Assembly (NCBI GenBank): GCA_963797535.1
Contig: CAWCPQ010000001.1
Span: 620,001 to 684,000 of the forward strand
Origin: JAWWOL01 sp963797535
GTDB taxonomy: Bacteria; Actinomycetota; Actinomycetes; JAWWOL01
DNA length: 64,000 nt
Direction of reading: 5' to 3'
The notes under the pieces were generated by a model. That model did no database searches. It saw nothing but the letters and a program-made list of their open reading frames with translations, and was not told the DNA's origin. Below, one piece after another: positions 8,058 through 18,800 of the stretch (its first letter is position 1; every line of letters begins with the position of its first letter). The position numbers and the translations under genes were made by a program.

Positions 8058-9212
8058 GTGAAGACTTTGCTGGCCGAGACGAACCGGGATCCCATGTTGC
8101 GCGCCTCCACCGCCCTGCCCGCTCGTCGCGTCCGAGTCACGACCGCTCTCGTCGGCTGCGTCGCGCTGGTCGCCTCGGCCTGCTCGTCGGGCGGGGGCAG
8201 TGCCGCCACCCCGACCACCTCGGTCCCGGCAGCAGCCCCGAGCGCGGTTGCCACCTCGGCGGCCTCGTCACCGTCGGCCAAGCCGTCCGCGTCGGCCACG
8301 CACGCCCCGCCTCCGCCTCCTCCCGCCAGCGTCAAGGCCAACGAGCTGGGGCTCGTACCCGTGCTGATGTACCACCGGATCGTGCCCACTCCGGCCAGCG
8401 ACTACGAGCGCAGCCCGGCCCAGTTCACCGCCGACCTCACCTACCTCGAGAAGCACAAGTTCTACCCGATCACGACAGCCGACCTGGTCGCCGGCAAGAT
8501 CGACATCCCGGCCGGCAAGCACCCCGTCGTGCTGACGTTCGACGACGGCACGGTCAGCCAGTTCGAGCTCGGCGCTGACGGAAAGCCCAAGCCGGGCACC
8601 GCCATCGCGCTGATGGATGCGTTCGCCGCCGCGCACCCCGACTTCCCGGCGATCGGCTCGTTCTACGTCAACGCCGCACCGTTCGGCACCACGGCGGGGG
8701 AGAAGGCGCTGCCGTACCTCACGGCCCACGGCGACGAGGTCGGCGTCCACACCGTGCACCACTACGCGCTGAACACGAAGAGCGACGCGGTCGTCCAGGC
8801 CGAGATCGCCGAGAACCTCGCCATGATCAACAAGGCCGACCCGGCTCAGAAGGTCACCACGATGGCGCTGCCGTTCGGCAACCGGCCCAAGGTGCACTCG
8901 CTCGCCCAGACCGGCAGCTCCGGCGGGGTTACCTACCACCTGGACGGGGTGCTCGCTGTTGGCGCCGGGCCGTCGCACTCGCCGTACAACGCAGCATTCG
9001 AGGCAAGCTACATCCCGCGGATCCGGGCCGAGGACCAGTCCCAGGCCAAGCCGGGAGACCGGCAGTTCATCTCCAGCTACCTGCTGCCGCAGATGGTCGC
9101 CAACGCCTCGACGCTCTACACCTCCGACGGCAACCCGGACAAGGTGTCCTTCCCCAAGGGCACCACGATCACGGTCGCCCAGCAGTGGAAGTCGATGGCC
9201 GCCCCGTACTAG
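8058..9212 (+). CDS. Polysaccharide deacetylase family lipoprotein
   Basis: 384 residues from GTG 8058; ATG 8094 is a credible alternative that would give a cleaner signal peptide. Lipobox LVASACSSGGG is followed by a Pro/Ala/Ser-rich linker, then the NodB-type domain: VPVLMYHRIV, VVLTFDDGT (catalytic and metal-binding aspartates), GSFYVNAAPFG, and metal motif HTVHH. Family role: metal-dependent removal of N- or O-acetyl groups from surface glycans such as peptidoglycan or poly-N-acetylglucosamine; the precise target is not evident. Divergent from the glycosidase-like lipoprotein, suggesting both act on the envelope. Confidence 0.86.
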   Translation: MKTLLAETNRDPMLRASTALPARRVRVTTALVGCVALVASACSSGGGSAATPTTSVPAAAPSAVATSAASSPSAKPSASATHAPPPPPPASVKANELGLVPVLMYHRIVPTPASDYERSPAQFTADLTYLEKHKFYPITTADLVAGKIDIPAGKHPVVLTFDDGTVSQFELGADGKPKPGTAIALMDAFAAAHPDFPAIGSFYVNAAPFGTTAGEKALPYLTAHGDEVGVHTVHHYALNTKSDAVVQAEIAENLAMINKADPAQKVTTMALPFGNRPKVHSLAQTGSSGGVTYHLDGVLAVGAGPSHSPYNAAFEASYIPRIRAEDQSQAKPGDRQFISSYLLPQMVANASTLYTSDGNPDKVSFPKGTTITVAQQWKSMAAPY

Positions 9213-9318
9213 CGCTGTCGAGCCTTGGTACGGGAATGCGGCCCGGGTCCAGAACTGTCCGGCCCGGCTGGCAGGCTGGGGTCCTGTTCGGATGAGTGTG
9301 TTGGATGAGGAGAGCTCG

Positions 9319-10863
9319 ATGCGCAAGTGGTGGCCACTCGTCGCCGTCTGCATGGGTACGTTCATGCTGCTGGTCGACGTCACGATCGTGAACGTCGCGC
9401 TGCCGGACATGGCGGTCGACCTCGAGACGTCGTTCTCGTCGCTGCAGTGGGTCGTCGACGCTTACGCGCTAACCCTCGCCGCCCTGCTGATGGGCATCGG
9501 CTCCATCTCCGACATCGCCGGCCACCGCAGGTCCTACATCGCCGGCCTGGCGCTGTTCGCCGCGTCGTCGTTCGTCTGCGGCATCGCCCCCAACGTCGGG
9601 GTGCTGATCGCCGCGCGTGCCGTGCAAGGCATCGGTGGCGCTGCGATGTTCGCCACCACCTTCGCCCTGCTCAACAGCTCCTACCAGGGCCGGGATCGCG
9701 GTACGGCCTACGGCATGTGGGGCGCTGTGGCTGGTGCGTCGGCCGCGCTGGGCCCGATCCTCGGTGGCCTGCTCACCCAGTGGCTCTCGTGGAGCTGGAT
9801 CTTCTTCGTCAACCTGCCAGTCAGCGTCGCGGCCATCGTGCTGTCCATGTACGTCCTGTCCGGCGAGCGCCCGGTGCACAGGATGCAGGTCGACCTGCCG
9901 GGCATGGTCAGCTTCACCGTGTTTGCCGGCGCGTTGACGTTCGCGGCGATCCGCTCCAGCGACGACTCCTGGTCCTCGGCCAGCGTCATCGGCCTGCTGG
10001 TGCTCAGCGCCGCGTCCCTGGTGGCGTTCATCCTGCTCGAGCTGCGCAGCGACCACGCGATGCTCGACCTGTCGCTCTTCCGCAGCCGGTCCTTCGTCGG
10101 GATCATGATCGGCGCGCTGCTGATCAACTTCGCGGCCTTCGCCTACTTCACCTACACCTCGATCTGGCTGCAGTCACTGCTCGGGCTGACCCCGATCCAG
10201 GCCGGCCTGACCGGGCTCCCGCTGTCGGCGTCCGCCTTCCTGGTCTCGGCCCTGATCGGCCGCTTCCTGCACCGGTCCTCGCCCGGCCCGATCATCGGCG
10301 GCGGCCTGCTGCTGATCGGCCTCGGCGGCATCGTCGACGCGATCCTCGTCGGCCCCGCCTCGAGCTGGCCGGCACTGGTGGCCGGCTACACCATCTGCGG
10401 TATCGGTGTCGGTCTGGCCACGCCAACGCTCGGCTCGTCGGCGATGGCGTCGGTGGCGCCCCAGCGCGGCGGCATGGCAGCCGGCGCCGTCAACACCGGG
10501 CGCCAGCTCGGTTTTGCCCTCGGCATCGCGATCCTCGGCAGCGTGTTCACGGCGCGGGTCGCCCACTCGCTGTCGGGCAAGGGCGTCCAGGGGGCCTCGG
10601 ACGTGGCCAACGCGATCGCCGGCGGCCAGTCCCAGGCCGTCATCGCCAAGGTGCCGGCAGCCCAGCACGACCAGGTGGTGCACGCCATTCACGTGGCGTT
10701 CGCCTCCGGGCTCGACGCGATCTTCATCGTCGCCGGCCTGATCGGCCTGCTGGCCGGTGTGATCGTGATCGTCCTCGTCCGGCCCAAGGCCGGCGCGATG
10801 GACAACGAGAAGGCACGCCCCGGTGACGAGGGCGTCGCTCTCAAGCCCGCGGTTTCTCACTGA
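9319..10863 (+). CDS. MFS drug-exporter type transporter (DHA2/EmrB-QacA)
   Basis: 514 residues from ATG 9319, chosen because GAGGAG lies six bases upstream; ATG 9292 is in frame but lacks such a site. Many hydrophobic segments consistent with 14 membrane helices. Seen: DVTIVNVALPDM in helix 1 (typical of the 14-helix family), QWVVDAYALTLAAL, GHRRSYIAGL loop (motif A region), GPILGGLLTQWLSWSWIFFVNLP (motif C and following), and GGMAAGAVNTGRQLGFALG near the end. Expected to export hydrophobic or cationic compounds using the proton gradient; the substrate is unknown. The 3' end overlaps the convergent methyltransferase by 23 bases. Confidence 0.88.
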   Translation: MRKWWPLVAVCMGTFMLLVDVTIVNVALPDMAVDLETSFSSLQWVVDAYALTLAALLMGIGSISDIAGHRRSYIAGLALFAASSFVCGIAPNVGVLIAARAVQGIGGAAMFATTFALLNSSYQGRDRGTAYGMWGAVAGASAALGPILGGLLTQWLSWSWIFFVNLPVSVAAIVLSMYVLSGERPVHRMQVDLPGMVSFTVFAGALTFAAIRSSDDSWSSASVIGLLVLSAASLVAFILLELRSDHAMLDLSLFRSRSFVGIMIGALLINFAAFAYFTYTSIWLQSLLGLTPIQAGLTGLPLSASAFLVSALIGRFLHRSSPGPIIGGGLLLIGLGGIVDAILVGPASSWPALVAGYTICGIGVGLATPTLGSSAMASVAPQRGGMAAGAVNTGRQLGFALGIAILGSVFTARVAHSLSGKGVQGASDVANAIAGGQSQAVIAKVPAAQHDQVVHAIHVAFASGLDAIFIVAGLIGLLAGVIVIVLVRPKAGAMDNEKARPGDEGVALKPAVSH

Positions 10864-11680
10864 CGAAGATGGCAGTTCCGGGCACCATCCGGCCGCGCAA
10901 CGGCGACCACTGACCCCACACCCGGTCGTGGCCGGGCGGCCACTCCGGCTCGACCACGTCGACGAGCACCAGGCCGGCGGCGACGATCTCGCGTACCCGG
11001 TCACCCAGGGTTCGGTGATGCTCGACGTAGGTCTCGCTGCCGTCCGCCGCGACCTCCACGTACGGCCGGTGGTCGAAGTAGCTCCAGATCACCCGCAGGC
11101 CCTCGGGTCCGGGGTCGTCCGGCAGGCACCAGCGCAGCGGGTGGGTCACGGAGAACGCCCATCGGCCGCCGGGACGCAGCACTCGGGCCACCTCGGCCAT
11201 GACCGCGCCCGAGTCGGCGACGAACGGCACGGCACCGAACGCCGAGCAGACGATGTCGAAGCTGGCGTCGGCGAAGGGCAGTGCTTCGGCGTCGGCCTGC
11301 ACCAGCGGCACCCGCGACGGCCGGTCGGCGTCGAGGCGACCGGCGATGCGCAGCTGCTCACCCGACAGGTCCAGCGCCACCGGCCGTGCACCCTGCCCGA
11401 GCAGCCAGCGCGAGCACTGCGCCGCGCCGGCGCCGACCTCCAGCACGTCAGCACCGACGAGGCGAGCCGGATCACCGAGCAGGTGCGCGTCAGCCTCGTC
11501 CAGGCCCTCCGGGCACCAGATGAAGCCGTCGTCACGCAGGAAGTCACCGTGCTCGGCCTGGTAGTCAGCGGCCGCGCCGTCCCACCAGCGGCGGTTGGCT
11601 CGTACCGTTGCCGCAGCGCCCACCGGTCGGCGCTCGACGGCTGCTGCGGTGGGGTTGCCGGACTGCTCGTGATCGGTCAC
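10841..11680 (-). CDS. Class I SAM-dependent methyltransferase
   Basis: About 279 residues if translation starts at GTG 11680 (MTDHEQSG...); ATG 11692 and a longer frame to 11755 are possible. Rossmann methyltransferase motifs: VLEVGAGAAQCSRWL (motif I, SAM binding), PVALDLSGEQLR (motif II acidic), ADAEALPFADASFDIVCSAFG (motif III/IV), EVARVLRPGGRWAFSVTHP (motif V). The N-terminal VRANRRWWDGAAADYQAEHG region is a conserved feature of an actinobacterial group of unknown substrate. Convergent with the MFS gene and divergent from rpsA. Confidence 0.8.
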   Translation of the reverse strand: MTDHEQSGNPTAAAVERRPVGAAATVRANRRWWDGAAADYQAEHGDFLRDDGFIWCPEGLDEADAHLLGDPARLVGADVLEVGAGAAQCSRWLLGQGARPVALDLSGEQLRIAGRLDADRPSRVPLVQADAEALPFADASFDIVCSAFGAVPFVADSGAVMAEVARVLRPGGRWAFSVTHPLRWCLPDDPGPEGLRVIWSYFDHRPYVEVAADGSETYVEHHRTLGDRVREIVAAGLVLVDVVEPEWPPGHDRVWGQWSPLRGRMVPGTAIFVSEKPRA

Positions 11681-11736
11681 GATGACGAGCATCCTCGCGG
11701 CGCGGAAATGTCGCACAGCCGGTGATTCCGGGCGGA

Positions 11737-11766
11737 TTGACCCTGGGTTGCCCATCCGCGTAGTCT
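11737..11766 (+). promoter_or_regulatory. Sigma-A-type promoter of rpsA
   Basis: TTGACC (11737-11742) and TAGTCT (11761-11766) are separated by 18 bases. Predicted start near 11773 gives a leader of about 175 bases before rpsA. Confidence 0.6.
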
Positions 11767-11947
11767 GGACGTTGCGCTGTGGGCCCGCGTTGCCTCATAT
11801 GGAGCAGGCCTGCGCTCGTGATGTCGTCATACGGTTGTCTGTCCCCGCTGGTTTTCCGGCGGATGCGTCCATCGTCCCGGCTAGCGAAACAGGACCCGTC
11901 GGCGCGCCTTGTCCACCACCGACCCCTGTCCGGAGACACCAACCCAC

Positions 11948-13426
11948 ATGACCACGACCACCGACGTACGACCCGAGACTGACGCACCGGCCTACACCAC
12001 CCCCGTCGTTGCCATCAACGACATCGGGTCGGCCGAGGACTTTCTCGCAGCCGTCGACCTGACGATCAAGTACTTCAACGATGGCGACATCGTCGAGGGC
12101 ACCATCGTCAAGGTTGACCGCGACGAGGTCCTGCTCGACATCGGCTACAAGACCGAGGGCGTCATCCCCTCGCGCGAGCTGTCCATCAAGCACGACGTCG
12201 ACCCCAACGAGGTTGTCAGCGTCGGCGACCAGATCGAGGCCCTGGTTCTCCAGAAGGAGGACAAGGAGGGCCGCCTGATCCTGTCCAAGAAGCGGGCTCA
12301 GTACGAGCGCGCATGGGGCACGATCGAGAAGATCAAGGAAGAGGACGGCATCGTCGAGGGCACCGTCATCGAGGTGGTCAAGGGTGGTCTCATCCTCGAC
12401 ATCGGCCTCCGCGGCTTCCTCCCCGCCTCGCTCGTCGAGATGCGCCGGGTCCGCGACCTGCAGCCCTACGTCGGCCAGACCCTCGAGGCCAAGATCATCG
12501 AGCTGGACAAGAACCGCAACAACGTGGTCCTGTCCCGCCGGGCCTGGCTCGAGCAGACCCAGTCGGCCGTCCGCCAGAACTTCCTGACCACCCTGCAGAA
12601 GGGTCAGGTCCGCTCCGGCTTCGTGTCCTCGATCGTCAACTTCGGTGCGTTCGTCGACCTCGGCGGCGTCGATGGTCTGGTGCACGTCTCCGAGCTGTCC
12701 TGGAAGCACATCGACCACCCGAGCGAGGTTGTCGAGGTCGGCCAGGAGGTCACCGTCGAGGTGCTCGACGTCGACATGGACCGCGAGCGGGTCTCGCTGT
12801 CGCTGAAGGCCACCCAGGAAGACCCCTGGCAGCACTTCGCCCGCACGCACGCCGTGGGCCAGGTCGTTCCGGGCAAGGTCACCAAGCTGGTCCCGTTCGG
12901 TGCGTTCGTCCGGGTGGACGAGGGCATCGAGGGTCTGGTTCACATCTCCGAGCTGGCCGAGCGCCACGTGGAGATCCCGGAGCAGGTCGTCCAGGTCAAC
13001 GACTCGATCATGGTCAAGGTCATCGACATCGACCTCGAGCGTCGCCGGATCTCGCTGTCGCTCAAGCAGGCCAACGAGAACGCGTCCGGCGAGGTTGTCG
13101 GCGGCACGTTCGACCCGAGCCTGTACGGCATGGCGGCCCAGTACGACGAGCAGGGCGCCTACATCTACCCGGACGGCTTCGACCCGGAGACCGGCGACTG
13201 GCTGCCCGGTCACGAGGCCGCGCAGGCCGAGTGGGAGCGTCAGTACGCAGAGGCTCAGGCTCGCTACGAGGCGCACCAGAAGCAGATCGTCGAGGCCCAG
13301 GCGGCCGAGGCCGAGGCTGCTGCCAACACCTCGTACACGTCGGACGCTCCGGTCGAGGGCACCCTGGCCAGCGACGAGCAGCTCGCCGAGCTGCGCGAGC
13401 GTCTGTCCGGTGGCCCGGCCACCTGA
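11948..13426 (+). CDS. rpsA: 30S ribosomal protein S1
   Basis: 492 residues from ATG 11948. Four S1 (OB-fold) repeats are visible at roughly 35-105, 120-185, 205-275 and 290-365; the third and fourth have the textbook GFVSSIVNFGAFVDLGGVDGLVHVSE and FGAFVRVDEGIEGLVHISELAE patterns. The C-terminal ~120 residues (HEAAQAEWERQYAEAQARY) are acidic and Ala/Glu-rich, usual for actinobacterial S1, which have four rather than six repeats. It promotes mRNA binding to the 30S subunit. Followed by a strong hairpin terminator. Confidence 0.97.
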   Translation: MTTTTDVRPETDAPAYTTPVVAINDIGSAEDFLAAVDLTIKYFNDGDIVEGTIVKVDRDEVLLDIGYKTEGVIPSRELSIKHDVDPNEVVSVGDQIEALVLQKEDKEGRLILSKKRAQYERAWGTIEKIKEEDGIVEGTVIEVVKGGLILDIGLRGFLPASLVEMRRVRDLQPYVGQTLEAKIIELDKNRNNVVLSRRAWLEQTQSAVRQNFLTTLQKGQVRSGFVSSIVNFGAFVDLGGVDGLVHVSELSWKHIDHPSEVVEVGQEVTVEVLDVDMDRERVSLSLKATQEDPWQHFARTHAVGQVVPGKVTKLVPFGAFVRVDEGIEGLVHISELAERHVEIPEQVVQVNDSIMVKVIDIDLERRRISLSLKQANENASGEVVGGTFDPSLYGMAAQYDEQGAYIYPDGFDPETGDWLPGHEAAQAEWERQYAEAQARYEAHQKQIVEAQAAEAEAAANTSYTSDAPVEGTLASDEQLAELRERLSGGPAT

Positions 13427-13452
13427 TCCACCCCGTTCCACGCACGTCCACG

Positions 13453-13482
13453 AAGGCCCCGGCGGGCAACCGCCGGGGCCTT
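13453..13482 (+). terminator. Hairpin terminator after rpsA
   Basis: Perfect 13-bp inverted repeat, left arm 13453-13465 and right arm 13470-13482, with GCAA loop, 27 bases after the rpsA stop codon. No long U-tract, which is common in actinobacteria. Confidence 0.8.
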
Positions 13483-13507
13483 CGGCGTTGCTGGCAGAAT
13501 GCGCCTC

Positions 13508-14121
13508 GTGTACTTCATCGGTCTCACCGGCGGCATCGGCGCGGGCAAGAGCACGGTCGCGGGGCTGCTGGCCGAGCGAGGCGCGGTGGTCATCGACGCC
13601 GACCGGCTCGCGCGTGAGGTGGTGGAGCCGGGCACCGACGGACTGTCAGCCGTAGCAGCGGCCTTTGGCCACGACGTGCTCGCCGATGACGGTTCGCTGG
13701 ACCGAAAAGCCTTGGCAGCAAAGGTTTTCGGTGATGCGGCAGCGTTAGCAACGCTCAACGCCATCGTGCATCCGAGGGTGGCCGCCCTGACCGGGCAGCG
13801 GTTGGCCGAGCTGCCGGCGAACGCCATCGCGGTGCACGACATCCCGCTGCTGGTTGAGGTTGGCGCCGCTGACCGGTACGACCTCGTAGTCGTGGTCGAG
13901 GCGCCGGTGTCCGTCCGCGTCGACCGGCTCGTGTCCGCACGGGGGATGACCGCGGACGAGGCGCTGGCCAGGGTCAAGTCCCAGGTCGACGCAGCGGAAC
14001 GGATGTCGGTCGCTGACCTGGTGATCGACAATGACGGCTCGTACGAGGACCTGGTGGTGCAGGTGGACCGGCTGTGGGGCGCGGTGCGCAAACTGTCGGA
14101 GGACGCACCTACAGTGGACGA

Positions 14122-14125
<4 letters not shown>
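13508..14125 (+). CDS. coaE: Dephospho-CoA kinase
   Basis: About 205 residues from GTG 13508 (ATG 13499 is also in frame, but the protein family starts close to YFIGLTGGIG). Walker A GLTGGIGAGKSTV at the N-terminus, IDADRLAREVV, HDIPLLVEVG and DRLVSARGMTADEALAR lid region are all present. It phosphorylates the 3'-OH of dephospho-CoA in the last step of CoA synthesis. CAGAAT lies seven bases before GTG 13508, a possible -10 for a leaderless mRNA. The length (~205) is that of a plain CoaE without the C-terminal GrpB-like domain found in mycobacteria. The 3' end overlaps uvrB by four bases. Confidence 0.94.
14110..14115 (+). promoter_or_regulatory. -10 element of uvrB inside coaE, leaderless type
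   Basis: TACAGT sits at -12 to -7 relative to GTG 14122, within the last codons of coaE, so uvrB may have its own leaderless transcript. Confidence 0.5.
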
Positions 14126-16242
<2,117 letters not shown>

Positions 16243-16245
16243 GCG

Positions 16246-16761
16246 TCAGACGAGGCCGGCCAGGCGGTAGAGAACCAGCGAGCCCGTGACCGCGACGTTG
16301 AGACTGGCTCCCGTACCGATCATGGGAATCTCCACGAACACGTCCATCAGGTCGAGCGACTCCGGCGGGATCCCGGAGCTCTCGTGCCCGAGCACCGCGA
16401 TTGTGCGGCCTCGCGCGGCGGGGAGGTCCGCAAGGGAAACCGCGTCCTCGACAAGCTCTACGCCGACGATGGTCGAGCCAGCCGTCCTCTGCTGAACGAG
16501 CCACCCGTCAACGTCTCGTCCCACCCAGTGCACGCAGGCGGCTCGGCGCAGGGTGTTGCCGCGGGCCAGCGCCTCGGGCACCCACGGCAGCCGCGGGACC
16601 GCCATGCAGGCGCCCACGGCGTCACAGGTGCGCAACAGGGTGCCGAGGTTGACGCCGTGCATCGGCCAGAGCGGCGCGACCAGCAGGTGGTCCCAGCAGC
16701 TGTGGCTGCGCTGGCGACGGGCCGTGAGGTCTTTGCGGGAACGGACGCGGGCCCCGCTCAC
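16246..16761 (-). CDS. SpoU-family (SPOUT) RNA 2'-O-methyltransferase
   Basis: 171 residues from GTG 16761. Motif 1-like NLGTLLRTCDAVGA, motif 2 IAVLGHESSGIPPESLDLMD and motif 3 IPMIGTGASLNVAVTGSLVLY place it in the SpoU/TrmH branch of SPOUT enzymes, which bind SAM in a trefoil knot and methylate tRNA or rRNA ribose. No N-terminal substrate-binding extension is present. The RNA target is not identifiable from sequence. Convergent with uvrB (three bases between stops). Confidence 0.85.
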   Translation of the reverse strand: MSGARVRSRKDLTARRQRSHSCWDHLLVAPLWPMHGVNLGTLLRTCDAVGACMAVPRLPWVPEALARGNTLRRAACVHWVGRDVDGWLVQQRTAGSTIVGVELVEDAVSLADLPAARGRTIAVLGHESSGIPPESLDLMDVFVEIPMIGTGASLNVAVTGSLVLYRLAGLV

Positions 16762-16824
16762 GCGCGGGGGCGGCTCAGCTCGTCAGTCATCGAAGGAGCG
16801 CTTCGCGGTGCGCTCGGACCATCG

Positions 16825-17163
16825 TCACTGCTTCAGGATCGCGCTGAACAGGTCGCTCAGCTCGCTGTCACCGATGGTAGCGACGTCTTCGGCCCGCAGG
16901 TGGATGGTGCCCTTCGACGCCAGCAAGTCGGGGTGGCGCTCGACGAAGCCGCCGTCGTGGCCGAGGAACCCGTAGACCGAGATCCCGTGCTTCCAGACGC
17001 CGATGAACAGCCGCCGCTTGCCCACCCGCCACGTCGGCACGCCGTACGAGATGCTCCGCACAGCCTCCGCGTCGGCGGCGTCGGCCAGTGCGTACACGTG
17101 GTCGAACAGCGCGCGATGCTCCGGCGCTATCGCGTCAACGTAGGTACGGACGTCGTCCTGCAT
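16825..17163 (-). CDS. DUF1801 domain protein
   Basis: 112 residues from ATG 17163 (an in-frame TTG at 17175 is less likely). Seen: YVDAIAPEHRALFDHVYALA, a central ISYGVPTW.VGKRRLFIGVWKHGISVYGF segment typical of the YdhG/DUF1801 fold, and a short helical C-terminus. Members of this fold are small cytoplasmic proteins of unknown function, related to YdeI/iron-chaperone-like domains. Nothing around it suggests a more exact role. Confidence 0.7.
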   Translation of the reverse strand: MQDDVRTYVDAIAPEHRALFDHVYALADAADAEAVRSISYGVPTWRVGKRRLFIGVWKHGISVYGFLGHDGGFVERHPDLLASKGTIHLRAEDVATIGDSELSDLFSAILKQ

Positions 17164-17181
17164 GCCCCAATTCAACCAGCG

Positions 17182-18225
17182 TCAGCGCGCGGCGCGCCAG
17201 GCTTCGGCGAGCGCAACCAGGCTGGCCGTACGACGAGCCCGGTCGAGACTCGGCGTCACCGCCACGATCTCGTCGACCTGTGCCTGCTCCTTCAGCTCCA
17301 GCAGCCGCTCGGCCACCACCTTGGGCGAGCCCACGATCATCCGGTTGCCGTCACGGGGCATGTCCCGGAAGGCCGAGGACTGGGCGTACAGCGAGACTTG
17401 CTCGGGCCGCAGCGGCTCGCGGATGCCGCGGCGCAGGTTGGCCATCGTGAGGGTCCACGCTGCCTCGAACTCCAGCAGCGCCTCGTCGTCCTCGCTGGCA
17501 AAGTTGATGACGGACATCACGGAGTAGGGCTCGTCGCCCTCGTGGCGAGGCGTGAAGTCCCTGCGGTAGCCACGCAGGACGTCGACGGCGATCTCGGGGC
17601 TCATGTGGTGGGCGAACGCGGCGCTCATGCCGTTGACGGCGGCGAACTTCGGCCCGTACTGACTCGACCCGAGGATGAACAGCTCCGGCGTCTCCTCGAC
17701 GACCGGTGCCGCGACGAGCGGGGCGTAGGGGTGGTCCTCCGGGAAGCCCTCGCCGAGGAACGCAACCAGTTCCGCCACCTGGGTGGGGAACTCCTCAGCC
17801 GGGTCAACCCGAAGGCCGCGCCGGAGTACGTGCGCCGTCAGCGGGTCGGTGCCGGGCGCGCGACCGAGCGCCAGGTCGACCCGGCCCGGGTACATCGCGA
17901 CCAGGGTGCGGAAGGTCTCCGCCACCTTGAACGCGGCGTGGTTGGGCAGCATGATCCCGGCGGCGCCGACCCGGATCCGCGAGGTCTGCGCGGCGATGTG
18001 CGCGGTGAGGATCTCCGGGGCGCTGCAGGCGAGGCTGCGCATGTTGTGGTGCTCGGAGACCCAGTACCGGCGGTAGCCGGCGGCCTCGACCGCCTGCGCG
18101 ATGCCGACGGCGCCCTTGATGGACGCGGTGGCGCTCTCGCCGTACTCGATGCCGACAAAGTCCAGAACGGAGAGCGACAGGTCACTGGTCACATGCGTGG
18201 CCAAGGCCTCCGCGGGGCCGGACAT
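17182..18225 (-). CDS. LLM-class flavin-dependent oxidoreductase (luciferase-like)
   Basis: 347 residues from ATG 18225; GTG 18192 is an alternative that matches the family start (LSLSVLDFVGIEYGESA). Bacterial luciferase-like TIM barrel: YRRYWVSEHHNMRSLACSAPEI, RIRVGAAGIMLPNHAAFKVAE, GRVDLALGRAPGTDPLT, and the C-terminal RMIVGSPKVVAERLLELKEQ. This is the group with the MsnO8/YhbW-like architecture; it uses reduced FMN with O2 on an unknown substrate. Single gene, minus strand. Confidence 0.85.
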   Translation of the reverse strand: MSGPAEALATHVTSDLSLSVLDFVGIEYGESATASIKGAVGIAQAVEAAGYRRYWVSEHHNMRSLACSAPEILTAHIAAQTSRIRVGAAGIMLPNHAAFKVAETFRTLVAMYPGRVDLALGRAPGTDPLTAHVLRRGLRVDPAEEFPTQVAELVAFLGEGFPEDHPYAPLVAAPVVEETPELFILGSSQYGPKFAAVNGMSAAFAHHMSPEIAVDVLRGYRRDFTPRHEGDEPYSVMSVINFASEDDEALLEFEAAWTLTMANLRRGIREPLRPEQVSLYAQSSAFRDMPRDGNRMIVGSPKVVAERLLELKEQAQVDEIVAVTPSLDRARRTASLVALAEAWRAAR

Positions 18226-18255
18226 TCCCTGGTGCGCAAGCCTGCGGGCGCAGTC

Positions 18256-18546
18256 CTAGTCGAGGGAGGCGAGCGGCCAACCACCGGCAGCCAGGTGCTC
18301 CTGAACCCTGGCGATGTCGGTCTCGCTCGGCTCGACATCGGTCACCAGCTCGATCGCGGCCTTGATCGCGGCCTTGGTGTCGTCGTCACCCGTGGCGTTG
18401 AGCTCGGCGGCCACCAGGCTGACCTCCTCGGGGGTCAGCCGGCGGCGAAGCAGGGCGAACAGCGGCTGGTAGTCGTGCTGGGGGACACCTTCGGGATAGC
18501 CGGCCCTGAGGAAGTCCACCACCGACTGCAGGACCGTCGGCAGCAT
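18256..18546 (-). CDS. DUF3349 family protein
   Basis: 96 residues from ATG 18546. All-helical small protein with FLRAGYPEGVPQHDYQPLFALL and RRLTPEEVSLVAAEL, the DUF3349 pattern seen in Mycobacterium Rv0543c, whose function is not established. It is the last gene of a three-gene set (pitA, small membrane protein, DUF3349), the same order as Rv0545c-Rv0544c-Rv0543c. Inference: linked to phosphate uptake or its control. Confidence 0.78.
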   Translation of the reverse strand: MLPTVLQSVVDFLRAGYPEGVPQHDYQPLFALLRRRLTPEEVSLVAAELNATGDDDTKAAIKAAIELVTDVEPSETDIARVQEHLAAGGWPLASLD

Positions 18547-18551
18547 GGGCG

Positions 18552-18800
18552 TCAGCCCTGGACGAGGAAGTAGATGCCGTAGGCGATGGCAGCCACCACG
18601 ATCGCGAAGCACAGACCCGCCGCGGCCACTCGGACCGGGCTGCGGTTGATCGTGGCCGTGCCGACGGTCGCCGTCCGGTCGGACTCGCTGTAGTTGAGCG
18701 CGAGCAGTCCGAGCGCGAACAACGCCGGCAGGCCGGCCCCGAGCAGCAACGACCAGGCGAGGATGTTCCAGATGGCGTGGAGATTGATCCAGGAACTCAT
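18552..18800 (-). CDS. Small two-helix membrane protein linked to pitA
   Basis: 82 residues. Two hydrophobic segments (about 8-32, ILAWSLLLGAGLPALFALGL; about 55-78, VAAAGLCFAIVVAAIAYGIY) joined by a polar loop. The start ATG overlaps the pitA stop (ATGA), so translation is coupled. Corresponds in position to mycobacterial Rv0544c; function unknown. Inference: an accessory subunit or regulator of the phosphate transporter. Confidence 0.75.
   Translation of the reverse strand: MSSWINLHAIWNILAWSLLLGAGLPALFALGLLALNYSESDRTATVGTATINRSPVRVAAAGLCFAIVVAAIAYGIYFLVQG

Noticed and set aside
8959..9318. Longer N-terminus for the MFS transporter
   Set aside because: It would overlap the deacetylase gene and is Arg/Pro/Thr-rich; a strong ribosome-binding site supports ATG 9319.
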